Assembly (NCBI RefSeq): GCF_014805685.1
Contig: NC_060892.1
Coordinates: forward strand, 17,117,990-17,181,989
Reading direction: 5' to 3'
Length of the DNA: 64,000 bases
Origin: Silurus meridionalis
Taxonomy: Eukaryota > Chordata > Actinopteri > Siluriformes > Siluridae
Below are positions 54,051-64,000 of this stretch, one piece after another; positions within the stretch are counted from its first letter, which is position 1; every line of letters begins with the position of its first letter. The notes beneath the pieces were generated by a model, which was not told the origin of the DNA, did no database searches, and saw only the letters and a list, made by a program, of their open reading frames with translations. Position numbers and translations under genes: made by a program.

Positions 54051-54644
54051 CCGAGTTGGAGCAGTTCTTCTTAATATGGTTCTCAGGTGAGAACACGGGG
54101 ATGAGAGTGTCTTGATCTGCATCCGAGTGAGAAAGTGATTAGACAGAAATGCCCTGCATTCCAGGGATTGGAGAAGTCAGACACACAATCAAAATTACAC
54201 AACCTGTCATTTAAAGGTATTTTTTATAATTATCCAATCATTTATTCAGCACGGACTCTGTGCGCTGGTGAATTTGGTCATTTGGACACGTCCTGAATCC
54301 CTCATGGGTAAAAATGAGTTTTGACCTATTTTGACGTATTTTAAGTTTTGAGTTTTTCAGACACATACCTCTAACATAATTTTTGGTTCTTTTCCTTTTT
54401 GGTAGGTTTCATGATTTATATGGTCAAGCAAAACCGACAAAAACAAACAGCTAACAATCAATTTTGCTAGGATTCAGAACCGACATATGTTTACCTATAA
54501 TATTCATATAGACAATGCTGCATTTTTATTTTATGTAAGAAATTATAAACTGGAAAAAAAGTCACCTTTAGGTACCAGACCCAGTTAGACACACACATGC
54601 ACATGCGCACACACGCACACACACACACGCACACTTTGAGTCCC
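51096..54644. other. Intergenic between LINE D and tradd: microsatellites and repeat fragments
   Basis: (CA)n or (GT)n at 51368-51419, 51530-51574, 51719-51750, 51859-51901, 53840-53879 and 53991-54049; (TA)n at 53415-53510. 52890-53055 is a common fish repeat (gggccttgctcaagggccca; cttaaccacggagttact), with a relative at 60545-60710. 52520-52600 is another dispersed fragment (agtttattgtcatatgtaca). No gene recognised; the left part of 54.0-54.6 kb may hold the tradd 3' UTR. Confidence 0.5.
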
Positions 54645-57600
54645 TCACTCGCGAGGCTGAATGTCCAGCATGATCTCAGCCATGCTGATCAGCTTGGCTT
54701 CCTCCAGGGCACTGATGAGACGCCCCAGCTTGGCGTTCCGTCCCTCTGATTGGATGAAGCGTCCCAGGAGCTGATAGGCCTGTTCATAAAGCCCCTCCCT
54801 CTCATACTCATAGGCAAGATTGTCAATGGCTGTCCCCTTCAGTGCCCGGCAGTTCTTCTGTAATGCTCGACCCACTCGCTTCCAATCACGGCCCACGTGA
54901 GAAGCGAAGCGCTGCTGATCCCCGGCTGTCAGAGGCCTGTCGTCTTTAAGGATGTGTACAGAAACAGTACAAAGATGTTACTAAAAATGTCATCATCATC
55001 TTTCTGCCAGCAAAAACAAAGCCACCACTGCTTCTTCTGTTGCTCTAGGCATTCTCCCGGGATCAGTCCTTCACCTTGTTCAATGCTAGAACAAAATCTA
55101 ACACATCCCTGCTCCCACCTGCCTTTCGATCACATAACTGTCACATTAAACAAAAAGCAGGACTTAATTCTGACTTAAGTGAAATTAAGGAAGCGAAAAC
55201 CAAAACTAAAAGTGTCTTGTCTTTATTATTATTATCATTAATTAGCTTTTTCCATTGATGTCATCTAAGACTTTGAAAACTATCAATAAGAATTATTTAA
55301 ATAATTATGTAATACTTTAAATTAAAACACGACTTGAGCAGACAAAAAATAGCATAAGATATTCCTTTATTCGTCCCACAGTGGGGACATTTCTAGATAC
55401 ATTGTTAATGTGCCTACTAACCAAAAGGTCATGCTTTCAGCTGGTTCATTAAACCAGTGGGAAAAGTTTTCTGTAAAACAGGTTAATATCTGCTGCATTT
55501 TTTTCACCTGTTATTTTATGTCAACGTTTGATTGCAGTCCTTTTTTAAAAGGTTGACAAATATTTAAAATAAATGACCCTAAGTCATTGTTTCATTCTTA
55601 AACATACAGTAGGATTAAAAGAATAAATAAATTGGTGCTCACCGAACAAACGTTTCTGGAAAAGGAAGCAGTTCTTGGGCACTTCCTTCCGTGTCTGGAT
55701 GGGTGGAATATAGCTGTTCTGTAGCTGCTGCTCGAGTTGCGTGACTTCGTCGTCCCGCAAACGCATGGGCTGTAATCCACCGAACATGTTAGTGTGATAA
55801 TAAGATGAACCTTACAATCCCTTCAAAATCATGATGTTTGTCAGGGAATTCTTTTGCATAATTACCTTCATTTTACATTTTTATGTCAATTTCAAATGTA
55901 TATTTTTTATGATTATTATAATTATTAGCTTTTCCCCGTATTTATACTGAATAATAAAGTGGGAGTATGAGTGTGCGACTTAGTGTGTAATAAGTAAAGC
56001 ATGTGAGTGAGTGACTGTGTGTATATGTAAGTGAGTGAGTAAATGAGTAAATATATGAGAGAGTGAATGAGTATGTGAGTGAGTGAGTGTGTGAGTGAAT
56101 GAGTAAGTGTTTGTGAGTGAATGAGTGTGTGTGTGTGTGAGTATATGAGTGTGTATGTGAGTAAGTGAGTGCGTGAGTGAGTATGAGTGAATGAGTGAGT
56201 GAGTAAATGAGTGAGTGAATGAGTGTGTGTGTGAGTATATGAGTGTGTATGTAAGTAAGTGAGTGCGTGAGTGAGTATGTGAGTGAATGAGTGAGTGAGT
56301 AAATGAGTGAGTGAATAAGTGTTTGTGTGTGAGTGAGTTTGTGAGTGAATGAGTGAGTATATAAGTGTGTATGTGAGTGAATGAGTGTGAGTAAATGAGT
56401 GAGTGAGTGAGTGAGTGAATGAGTGTGTGTGTGTGTGTGAGTGTTTGTGAGTGAGTATATAAGTGTGTATGTGAGTGAATGAGTGTGAGTAAGTAAATGT
56501 GCGTGAGTGAGTGAATGAGTGTGTTTGTGTGTGTGAGTAAGTGTTTATGAGTGAATGAGTGAGTATATGAGTGTGTATGTGAGTAAATGAGTGAGTGAGT
56601 GAATGAGTGAGTGAGTACCTGAGACTGATATATGTGCTGTAGACAGAGTTCTGGATCTTGAATGCTGTGGTCCAGAGTATGTGTTCCAGCCTTGAGTGTG
56701 GCATTCATGCCTAATCCGTCAGGAAGTGAGAGCAAGCGCGATACATGCTGGGAGAAGAACTGAAGCAGTGACCCGGACACGTAGCTGTCCAGGAAACGCC
56801 TACAGGGAACGATTTCCGTAAACTTCAACTCCACTCCAAGAAATGGATCAGCGTCATGAAGCTTAAGGATTTCATAACCATCAAGTCCACCGGCAACATC
56901 TGGTATACAGAATGGTGTTACTAACACTGAACACTTGTATTCGTTAGAGAAACAGGACATTTTAATTTAATAAGCACCTGATACTATAGAAAACAAATAC
57001 CAGCTTTGCACACAGTGATGAGGTGATTTTGACCAATTCTCCTCTGCAGACTTGCTCCAAGTTGTTCAGGTTGCTTGGTTGATGCTTATGGATTACAATT
57101 TTTATATAGCGTCACAGATTCTCAATATGATTAAAATCAGGCCTTTTTTCACTGGGCCACTGCAGGACATTGATGTTTTGAGCCACTCCAATGTTTATTT
57201 GGCTTTATCATTATTGTCCTGCTAAAAAGTGAATTTTCTCCAAAGCTTCAGTTTGTTAGTGGACTAAAGCAGATTCTTTTGCAGTATTTCCTAATTTTTT
57301 TTATTCATCCATTCTTCCTTCAATTCTAACTAGATGCCCAGTTCCTGTTGAGAAGCATCCTCACAGCATGCTTCTGCCACCATACCTAACTGGAAATGGT
57401 GCGTTTTGAGGCATGGGAAGTGATAGATTTGCACCACACCATAATGCTTTGGCCAAAAAGCTCCATCCTAATCTCATCATCACAAACACTTCTCTCGTAT
57501 TACAGCTCGGCCATTTGCTTGCTTTCACATGGCAATTTCTAAGTAACGGTGTTTAATGAGTTACTTAGTCAGGAATCTGAATACTTTTGCAAGGCTCTGT

Positions 57601-59951
57601 GTGTTAAAGTAGATGGAGGGAATAATATACAGGAGGGAATAATAAAAACACTATGCTTAAAATATTTAAAAAGAAATTCTTCTTCTTCTGGCTGCTCCAG
57701 TTAGGGGTCGCCACAGCGGATCATCTGTCTCTATACTACTCTGTCCTCTACATCTGCCTCTTTCAAACCAACTACCCGCATTTCTTCCCTCATCACATTC
57801 ATAAACCTCCTCCTTGGTCTTCCTCTTTTCTTCCTCCAGATACCCTTCTATCACAAATCACTCCTGTCACTCTTCTCCACTCACTCCACTCTGCCTGCAC
57901 TGTTTTCTTTAATTCTCTAACACACTCCACTGTTGTGCACTGTTGACCCCAGGTACCTGAACTCCTCCACCTTCTCCACCTCTTCTCCCTGCAACCGCAC
58001 CACTCCACTGCCCTCCTTTTCATTCACACACATGTACTCTGTCCTACTCCTACTGACTTTCATTCCCCTTCTCTTCAGCATGTACCTCCACCTCTCCAGA
58101 CTCTTCTCAACCTGCTCACTACTCTCACCACACATCACAATATCATCCGCAAACATCATAGTCCATGGAGACTCCTGTCTGACCTCGTCCGTCAACCTGT
58201 ACATCACCACTGCAAACAGGAAAGGGCCCAGAGACGATCCTCGACGTAGTCCAACCTCCACCTTGAACCAGTCTGTCGTTCCTACTGCACACTTCACTGC
58301 TGTCACACTGCCCTCATACATGTCCTGCACCACCCTCATACACTTCTCTGCCACACCGGACTTCCTCATACAGTACCACAACTCCTCTCTTGGCACTCTG
58401 TCGTACGCTTTCTCAAATCCACAAACACACAATGCAACTCCTTCTGACATTCTCTATACTTCTTCATCAACATTCTCAAAGCAAATAATGCGTCTGTGGT
58501 GCTCTTCCTCTGCATGAAACCATACTGTAGCTCACAGATGGTCACCTCTTCTCTCAGCCTGGCTTCCATGACTCTTTTCCATAACTTCATGGTGTGACTG
58601 ATCAACTTAATTCCCCTGTAGTTACTGCAGGTCTGCACATCTCCCTTATGCTTAAAGGTCAGTACCAGCACACTCCTTCTCCATTCCTCAGGCATCCTCT
58701 CACCTTCCAAAATTTTGATAAACAATCTGGTTGAAAACTCCACTGCCATCTCTCCTAAACATCTCCACGCCTTTACAGGTATGTCTCTCTTCATCCTCTT
58801 AATCACTGTTCTTACTTCCTCCTTACTAATCCTATCCACATCCTGCTTCACAATCTCCAGACCATCCAACCTTCTCTCTCTCTCATTTTCCTCATTCATC
58901 AGCTTCTCAAAATACTCCCTCCACCTTCTCAACACACTCTCCTCACTAGTCAACACATTTCCATCTCCATCCTTTATTGCTCTAACTTGCAGCACATCCT
59001 TCCCGGCTCGGTCCCCCTGCCTGTATAAATCCTTTTCTCCTTTCTTAGTATCCAACTTCAAATACACCTCCTCATATACCTTTTCGTTATCTTTTGCTAC
59101 ATCCCTCTTCACCTGCTGCCGCATCTCCTTGTACTCCTGCCTACTTTTCTCAAAATAATAAAAATACATTATTCTTCCAATTTGTCAAATCGTTTCCTTT
59201 AACATTCAGGTCTAAAAATTTGTAAAGTAGAAGACAGAAACCTTTTTAAATATTGTTACAAGGTTTAGGGCTGCCGCATGATGCAAGAAAGTAAGGAAAA
59301 ACCCTAAAAATCTCACACAAAAGCCTTTTTCCATTTATGTTTTTTATTTACTTTACTTTGGATGTTAGTAAAGATTGAAAATGGAAAAAAGTCTAGAGAG
59401 CTATTAATTTACAGTGTCATTTACAGTAAGGTTTTTAAATGATTTTAACGATTTCTAGCTCAAATCTTTTTAAAAGGTCTTTCTGTAAATTCGTAAAAAA
59501 TTGACCATACTTATGTGATGACATGTACACACAAACACACACACCTGTTAGAGTGAGTTTAATGGCCTTGAAAATGCTGAATTTCTCTTGCTGGTCTTTG
59601 TAGCAGGACAGTAGATCAAGTTCTGGACTGCAGCAGCGCAAAAACAGCACAACGCACCCTGACCACGCACGATCATTCAGACTGCTCACTGTTAACTTCT
59701 GCAAAAACAAGCACAACAAAAGTTACTTTTCACATGTAACTCTTGTGCAAAATAATGTAACAACATAATCTGAGTTTATTCCATATCCTTTTGTTTTTGT
59801 TTATTTTTTGTTTGTTTGGGGGGGTTGGGGGGGTCTGGTGGCCAGACAATGCACTGCACTTACATTTTTCCCCACCCATGAATGTGAGAGAGAGAATGAG
59901 AGATGAATAAAATCCAGATTTGCGTACCGATAAATCTGTGTTTATGTCCAT
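54645..59951 (-). CDS. tradd: TNFRSF1A-associated via death domain (TRADD adaptor)
   Basis: Cytosolic adaptor that links TNF receptor 1 to TRAF2, RIPK1 and FADD, giving NF-kB activation or cell death. Five coding exons on the minus strand: 59928-59951, 59545-59698, 56619-56899, 55643-55769, 54645-54943. Phases join to 294 codons plus stop (human 312). The N-terminal TRADD domain is split over exons 2-3 ([60 protein letters not shown]). Exon 4 is the linker ([17 protein letters not shown]). Exon 5 is the death domain from about residue 200 ([59 protein letters not shown]). The short first exon (MDINTDLS) is the least certain, chosen for its ATG and gtacgc donor in phase. Intron 2 holds a LINE and a Tc1 remnant; intron 3 is largely minisatellite. 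fbxl8 lies head to head beyond the 5' end. Confidence 0.9.
55960..56618. repeat. Degenerate (GAGT/GTGA) minisatellite filling tradd intron 3
   Basis: About 660 bp of gagtgagtgaatgagt-type 4-bp repeats, interspersed with gtgtgtatgtgagt. It begins immediately at the exon 3 donor (gtactcactcactcatt in sense). It is open in more than one frame on the minus strand because the repeat lacks stop triplets. Confidence 0.95.
57000..57605 (-). mobile_element. Tc1/mariner-like remnant (fourth family) in tradd intron 2
   Basis: Plus-strand phrases (ttctcctctgcagacttgct; catcctcacagcatgcttct; gaatacttttgcaaggctct) are the reverse of a well-known teleost Tc1-type transposase and terminal sequence. No open frame survives. 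It lies beside LINE copy E. Confidence 0.65.
57672..59168 (-). mobile_element. RTE-like LINE copy E (RT and post-RT, 3' tail) in tradd intron 2
   Basis: Minus strand from [20 protein letters not shown] through [80 protein letters not shown], then a frame break. After it come [33 protein letters not shown], active-site box [10 protein letters not shown] and [19 protein letters not shown] deletion in the post-RT region precedes the tail at 57676-57725. Two long open stretches (267 and 177 codons) make this the best-preserved RT here, but a frameshift and the missing endonuclease make it inactive. It is in the same orientation as tradd. Confidence 0.88.
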
Positions 59952-61799
59952 TTTCTGAGCATTCCAAACTCCTCTGTTCCCCTCAGAGCCTGAAACCCTG
60001 AAAGATTTGTATAACAGCAGCTTTCACAGTAGTGCAGGTTCATATCAATGTGCTCATTCTGATATGTTATCTATAGCAACAACTCATTACACTGACATGT
60101 ACAGCCGACATTCAACTAATAAACAAAATGTTTTATAGTAACACCTGTGTAATTGATAAATGATGTGCTGAGGAGAAGATGATTTGACAATAATGTAATG
60201 AGTCTCCAGTGTCAGTGCTTTGCAAGTGTAGAAGCTGGACTGCTGTGAAGGAGTGTGTTGAGTCTCATACAGGATAAAATTCCCAAATAACTCCCAGCAT
60301 TTCAACAATAAACTTTGGATCCACCTGATAATCTACCCGGATAAATCTCTTACCGAGGACTGGAGACAGACAAAAAGAAAGGCAAAAAGAAAAGATAAAA
60401 AGAAATGAACGACAGACAAAAGGAGAGACAAGGAAGGCAAAAAGAACGATTGTTGACAGGCAGAAAAACAGATAGAAAAAGATTAATCGAATGGCAAAAG
60501 AATTAGTTAGTGGATAGATGGATGAATAAATAAATGAATGAATGGATTCACACTTACAATATTTGCCAGATGCCCAGAGTGACTTATTCTTATATCTTTA
60601 TAAAGCAGAGCAGGTTCGAGTTGAGAGCCTTTTTAAAGGGCCCCGTATTAGCAACTTGGTGGTGTAGGGATTTAAACTAACAACCTTTCGATCAGAAGTC
60701 CAACTTGGACAGTTTAAATGTATGAATTACCGAGAAAGAAAGACAGACACAGATAGACAAAAAGACAGAATGACAGAGAAACAATAAACGGATGAATAAA
60801 TGAATGAAAAAAACAAGATATGACAGGGCAACAAAAAAATTAATAGATGGGTAGATGAGTAATAGATGGAAAGATGAATTAATAAATGAATGGACAGATC
60901 ATTTAATAGATGGACAAATAAATAAGTGATAGATAAATAAATAACCAAATGAATAAATGAATGGGTGGTAATAAGTGGATATGTGGGTAAACAAATCAAT
61001 TAATAGATGGAGGAATAAAGAAATAAGTGATGAATGAATGAATGAATGAATGAATGAATGAGTGGATATGGGGATGAATAAATGAATGAACAGACTGATG
61101 GATGGATGAATGAAATGAATGGCTGGAGGGATGGACAGACCCTGGACCCTTAAAAGCGGAGACTTCAACCCCATTTAGAGTTTTTCCGCATCTTACTGGG
61201 GAAATTGTATTATCCTTATTCAGCATATTATTACATTTGAAAATGCTGAAGTCCTGATGATGAGTGGAGCTGGTTTTATTTCCGCTTCTGCAGTTCTCTG
61301 CTGTAAAATACTGAGGTGAAGAAATGAAGATTTCCTTCTTATCTTAGGTCTTAACCCGCAGCTCGTGCGCGCATGGACGAACAGGAAGTGCGCGCGGCGC
61401 GTCACGCGAGTTTCGTTCGCAGGTAAAAGTTAATAAAACGCGAGACAGGAAAAGGTGACATGACTTTTAAAAAAGGTGTACAACTTTTTAGTAGAAGTTG
61501 TGTATTCTAACGAAATCATCGTGAAAAAATCTCCTTAAGGCGACACGAAGAAAATCGAACTTCTCCAACGTAAATATTTCCACTGACTGCAAGAGTGACG
61601 TTTCAAGCTAACAAGCTACTTAGCTTAGTCAATTAGCAAAATAAACTTTTCTAGCAACGAACTGTAAAAAAAATATCGATTAGAGTGAATTAAATGAATT
61701 AAATAATTACTTACACGCTGATTGGAAGCAGTTTTGTGCAAAAAAAAAAAAAATAGCAGCACTTGGAAATAAAGGAGTTTTAGAAGTCAGACAAAAAAC
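59952..61799. other. tradd upstream region; repeats and possible non-coding first exon
   Basis: 60360-61110 is rich in GAAT/GGAT-type simple repeats (runs of atga at 61027-61060). 60545-60710 is a copy of the fish repeat also at 52890-53055. 61350-61430 is a CpG-rich patch (gcgcgcggcgcgtcacgcga) that could be a tradd promoter or non-coding first exon. No other gene recognised. Confidence 0.4.
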
Positions 61800-62450
61800 A
61801 CTGTCTAAGTCGGTCTGTATGGGAACGCGCCTACGTCACCATTCTCCGGATTCCGATTGGGTGGGACGCCCGTGAGCGTTAAGCTGATTGGTCGAAGGAT
61901 TTGGGGCGTGGCGATCAGGTAGGGATGTAGGAAAAAGTAAACTCGGCTCTAGCCGTTCTTGCTAGCTACGGCAACACGACCGCCATATTGGAACGGTCTC
62001 CAAGGGTATAAGGAGACGTTGATCTGACTTTATACATTTAGTCACAACCCTCTTCATTTGTACGTGTTTTGAGCATTTCTTTAGTTTTGGACGTGATCAT
62101 TTGTTAGTACGTCTTACGTAATGTAAATAAAAAAGACGTTTAACATTTTGTTTTTAAAAACTGCCACAGTTTTTGGATTAAAAATACTCATAAATCACCC
62201 ATTGCTGAGCAAGTGCTTTAGTGCTGTGGTATTTAATATATAGCACACTTCAAATTACACTTTATATATATCCTGTTACACGTGTGACGTTTTTGTTTTT
62301 ATATTTTAATAAACGCTGAAACGTCAGGTCCATTAACTTGGTAATGAACTTTTAGACTTGCCCTCTCCAAGATGGCGGCGGAGATTGACTTGTCTGACGC
62401 AGCCTGGTCACGCGGAAGTGAAGGAGTCTAAGGAAGCAACGATCAACACT
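61800..62450 (+). promoter_or_regulatory. Candidate tradd-fbxl8 intergenic promoter
   Basis: Contains a CRE-like tacgtcac (61832-61839), two ATTGG (inverted CCAAT) boxes at 61856-61860 and 61887-61891, a KLF/Sp-like ggggcgtgg, and ccgccatattgg at about 61980. A textbook YY1 site, aagatggcggc, lies at 62369-62379. YY1 sites of this type usually lie just downstream of transcription starts, which suggests an fbxl8 start near 62350. Function inferred from motifs. Confidence 0.5.
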
Positions 62451-62567
62451 GATCACTATGAAGAAGGGAAGGAACTACAGTATATAACCCAATATTGTAG
62501 TGATTTAGATTTTATAAGATCTATTTAGACTTTTTGTTGATTATTGCTTGGTTTGAAAGACAGATTA

Positions 62568-63756
62568 ATGGAACTTCCAGAGGAAATCCTTGCACACATT
62601 TTCTCTTTTCTGCCACTGAAGGATAAATGCAGTGCCTTTCTAGTGTGTAAAACATGGTCCAACAGCTTAACCTGTTCCAGCGCATGGACACACACTGAGA
62701 TCAGGTGAGTAGAAAAGATTTAGCATGATCTGTAATGAGTGTTATTAAAGTTTTGTGATTTCATTTGGTTTATGTATTTGTCCAATCAGGTGTGAGTCTG
62801 GAGACTGTGTTCCTCAGAGGTTCTCTGCTCTTCTACCATGTATCAGACACTTGAAGCTTATTGTCAGTGTGGCAGATCCTTCTCATCGGGAGACTGGACT
62901 TTGGGTTTTACAGCAGGTTCTAGCCAGAGGCGAGGGCAGATTACGCATGTTATGCGTCAGCTGTTTGGGGAACCCGCCTCTATTTTACGCAGGACAAGAT
63001 CTGCTTCAGGGACTGGTGGACGTCCTAACAAGCGGCTCGTCCCTCATGGCGCTGGACCTGAGAGGTGTGCCATTCACCCTGAATGATGGCTTTGTAAAGA
63101 GCATCGCTGCGCTGTGCCCTGCCCTGCAAAGTCTCTTCATCAATAACAGTTCTTTGGTGTGTGGCGTCATCTCGGAGACAATCAGGGACGTCCTTAAATG
63201 CTGTCCAGCCCTGAATACCATCGGGCTCTTCCAAGCAAGCGTATCTCACGATGTCCTTCGAGATCTTTTAGAACCCCAGAGAACAGAACTGAAGCTGCTC
63301 GAGCTGCGCTGTGAGCGCTCACTAAAGTACGTCACACCACTTTCTGACCAAGTTTGGGCAGATATGAGACGCAGACATCCTAGACTGAGAGTGGACATGG
63401 AGTTGGACCACACACTCCCAGAGCTGCAGGTTCCTGGCGTGATTCAACCCAGCATCCCTGTGAGACAGCTCCGCCTCCACACATGGACCTGTCTACTGGA
63501 TGAGCTACGTGTCGTGGCGCAGAGTTACTCAGGAACCCTGGAGGTGCTCGAGCTGCAGACCACTGCGTCCCCTGAGCTCAATACAGTGTTGATCACCTTG
63601 GCAACGCAGTGCAGGAAACTCCGCGAGGTTCACTGTTACTGTGTGGTTTCACAGAACGTGATAGAAGCATTCTGCTCACTGTGTCCTGACCTACACAGAT
63701 ACACCCTCAAAACACGCAAAGAACTTCACCCCTGGACCTGCACCACTCTTAGATAA
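62568..63756 (+). CDS. fbxl8: F-box and leucine-rich repeat protein 8
   Basis: SCF ubiquitin-ligase substrate receptor. Two coding exons: 62568-62704 (MELPEEILAHIFSFLPLKDK, an F-box to about residue 40) and 62790-63756, joined at AG|G after a gtgagt donor and a tccaatcag acceptor. Total 367 codons (human FBXL8 374). The second exon gives irregular leucine-rich repeats (LMALDLRGVPF, CPALQSLFINNSS, CCPALNTIGLFQ, TLEVLELQTTAS, CPDLHRYTLKTRKELHPWTC). The N-terminal exon is short, and the second exon has an internal ATG that would lose the F-box, so the upstream start is preferred. The position, head to head with tradd, matches the human 16q22 arrangement and supports the identification. Confidence 0.9.
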
Positions 63757-64000
63757 CGCACACACAGTCCCTTTTTTTCCCACAGCACTGTTGAGGTCTG
63801 GGTTGTGAATCATGAGAAGGTATTGACTCATTCTCTGTAACAGAATCCTTGACAATAGTGCAGGTTAATAGTAATGCACTTATTCTAATACATTAACGTT
63901 TTCATGGCAACTGTTCATATAAAAGGACTTGTACCACACACACTTCAATGATGAAAAAACGTTTATTAACATTTATGGAAGCTATTATTTTATTTATTTT
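63757..64000 (+). other. fbxl8 3' UTR (partial)
   Basis: Sequence after the fbxl8 stop. No clear AATAAA was seen before the window ends, so the transcript end is probably beyond 64000. Confidence 0.5.

Noticed and set aside
55925..56704. 259-codon open frame overlapping the tradd intron
   Set aside because: A minisatellite without stop triplets. Kept only as a finding about possible intron retention, not as a gene.

Overview
This is a window of vertebrate nuclear DNA, almost certainly from a teleost fish. The evidence is GT-AG spliced genes with vertebrate exon sizes, very dense (CA)n/(GA)n/(GATA)n microsatellites, several decayed Tc1/mariner families typical of bony fish, five copies of one RTE-like LINE and a tRNA-Glu-headed SINE. 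Nothing bacterial or viral was seen. An otophysan (for example a catfish) is possible but not shown.

Five protein genes can be built exon by exon, with phases that join cleanly. From the left: the 5' two thirds of fbxo22 (minus strand, runs off the left edge); a complete tropomyosin gene (minus, 284-aa long form and 248-aa short form from alternative first exons); a complete G-alpha-o gene (minus, 8 exons, 354 aa) whose sequence is unusually divergent; a complete tradd (minus, 5 coding exons, 294 aa); and fbxl8 (plus, 2 coding exons, 367 aa). tradd and fbxl8 stand head to head, as in mammals, with promoter-like GC-rich sequence between them. The others are not a functional cluster.

Layout: 1-5.1 kb fbxo22 with a LINE in its 3' part; 5.6-7.0 kb SINE and Tc1 remnants; 8.6-10.7 kb LINE copy; 10.7-16.5 kb tandem array; 18.1-19.2 kb L2/Rex-like LINE remnant; 19.9-21.1 kb Tc1-like remnants; 23.1-28.6 kb tropomyosin; 33-35.1 kb LINE copy; 36.3-37.5 kb Tc1 remnant; 39.1-48.7 kb gnao; 49.3-51.1 kb non-autonomous element and LINE copy; 54.6-60 kb tradd with a minisatellite, a Tc1 remnant and a LINE copy in its introns; 61.8-63.8 kb promoter region and fbxl8.

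The most unusual structure is the 5.8-kb array at 10,691-16,538. It has about 18 copies of a ~310-bp monomer. Each full monomer carries a tRNA-like module with good Pol III A-box and B-box matches, followed closely by a T-run. The array also holds a ~1,709-bp higher-order duplication. A second point of interest is a SINE whose body matches both the 5' region and the 3' tail of the resident RTE-like LINE.
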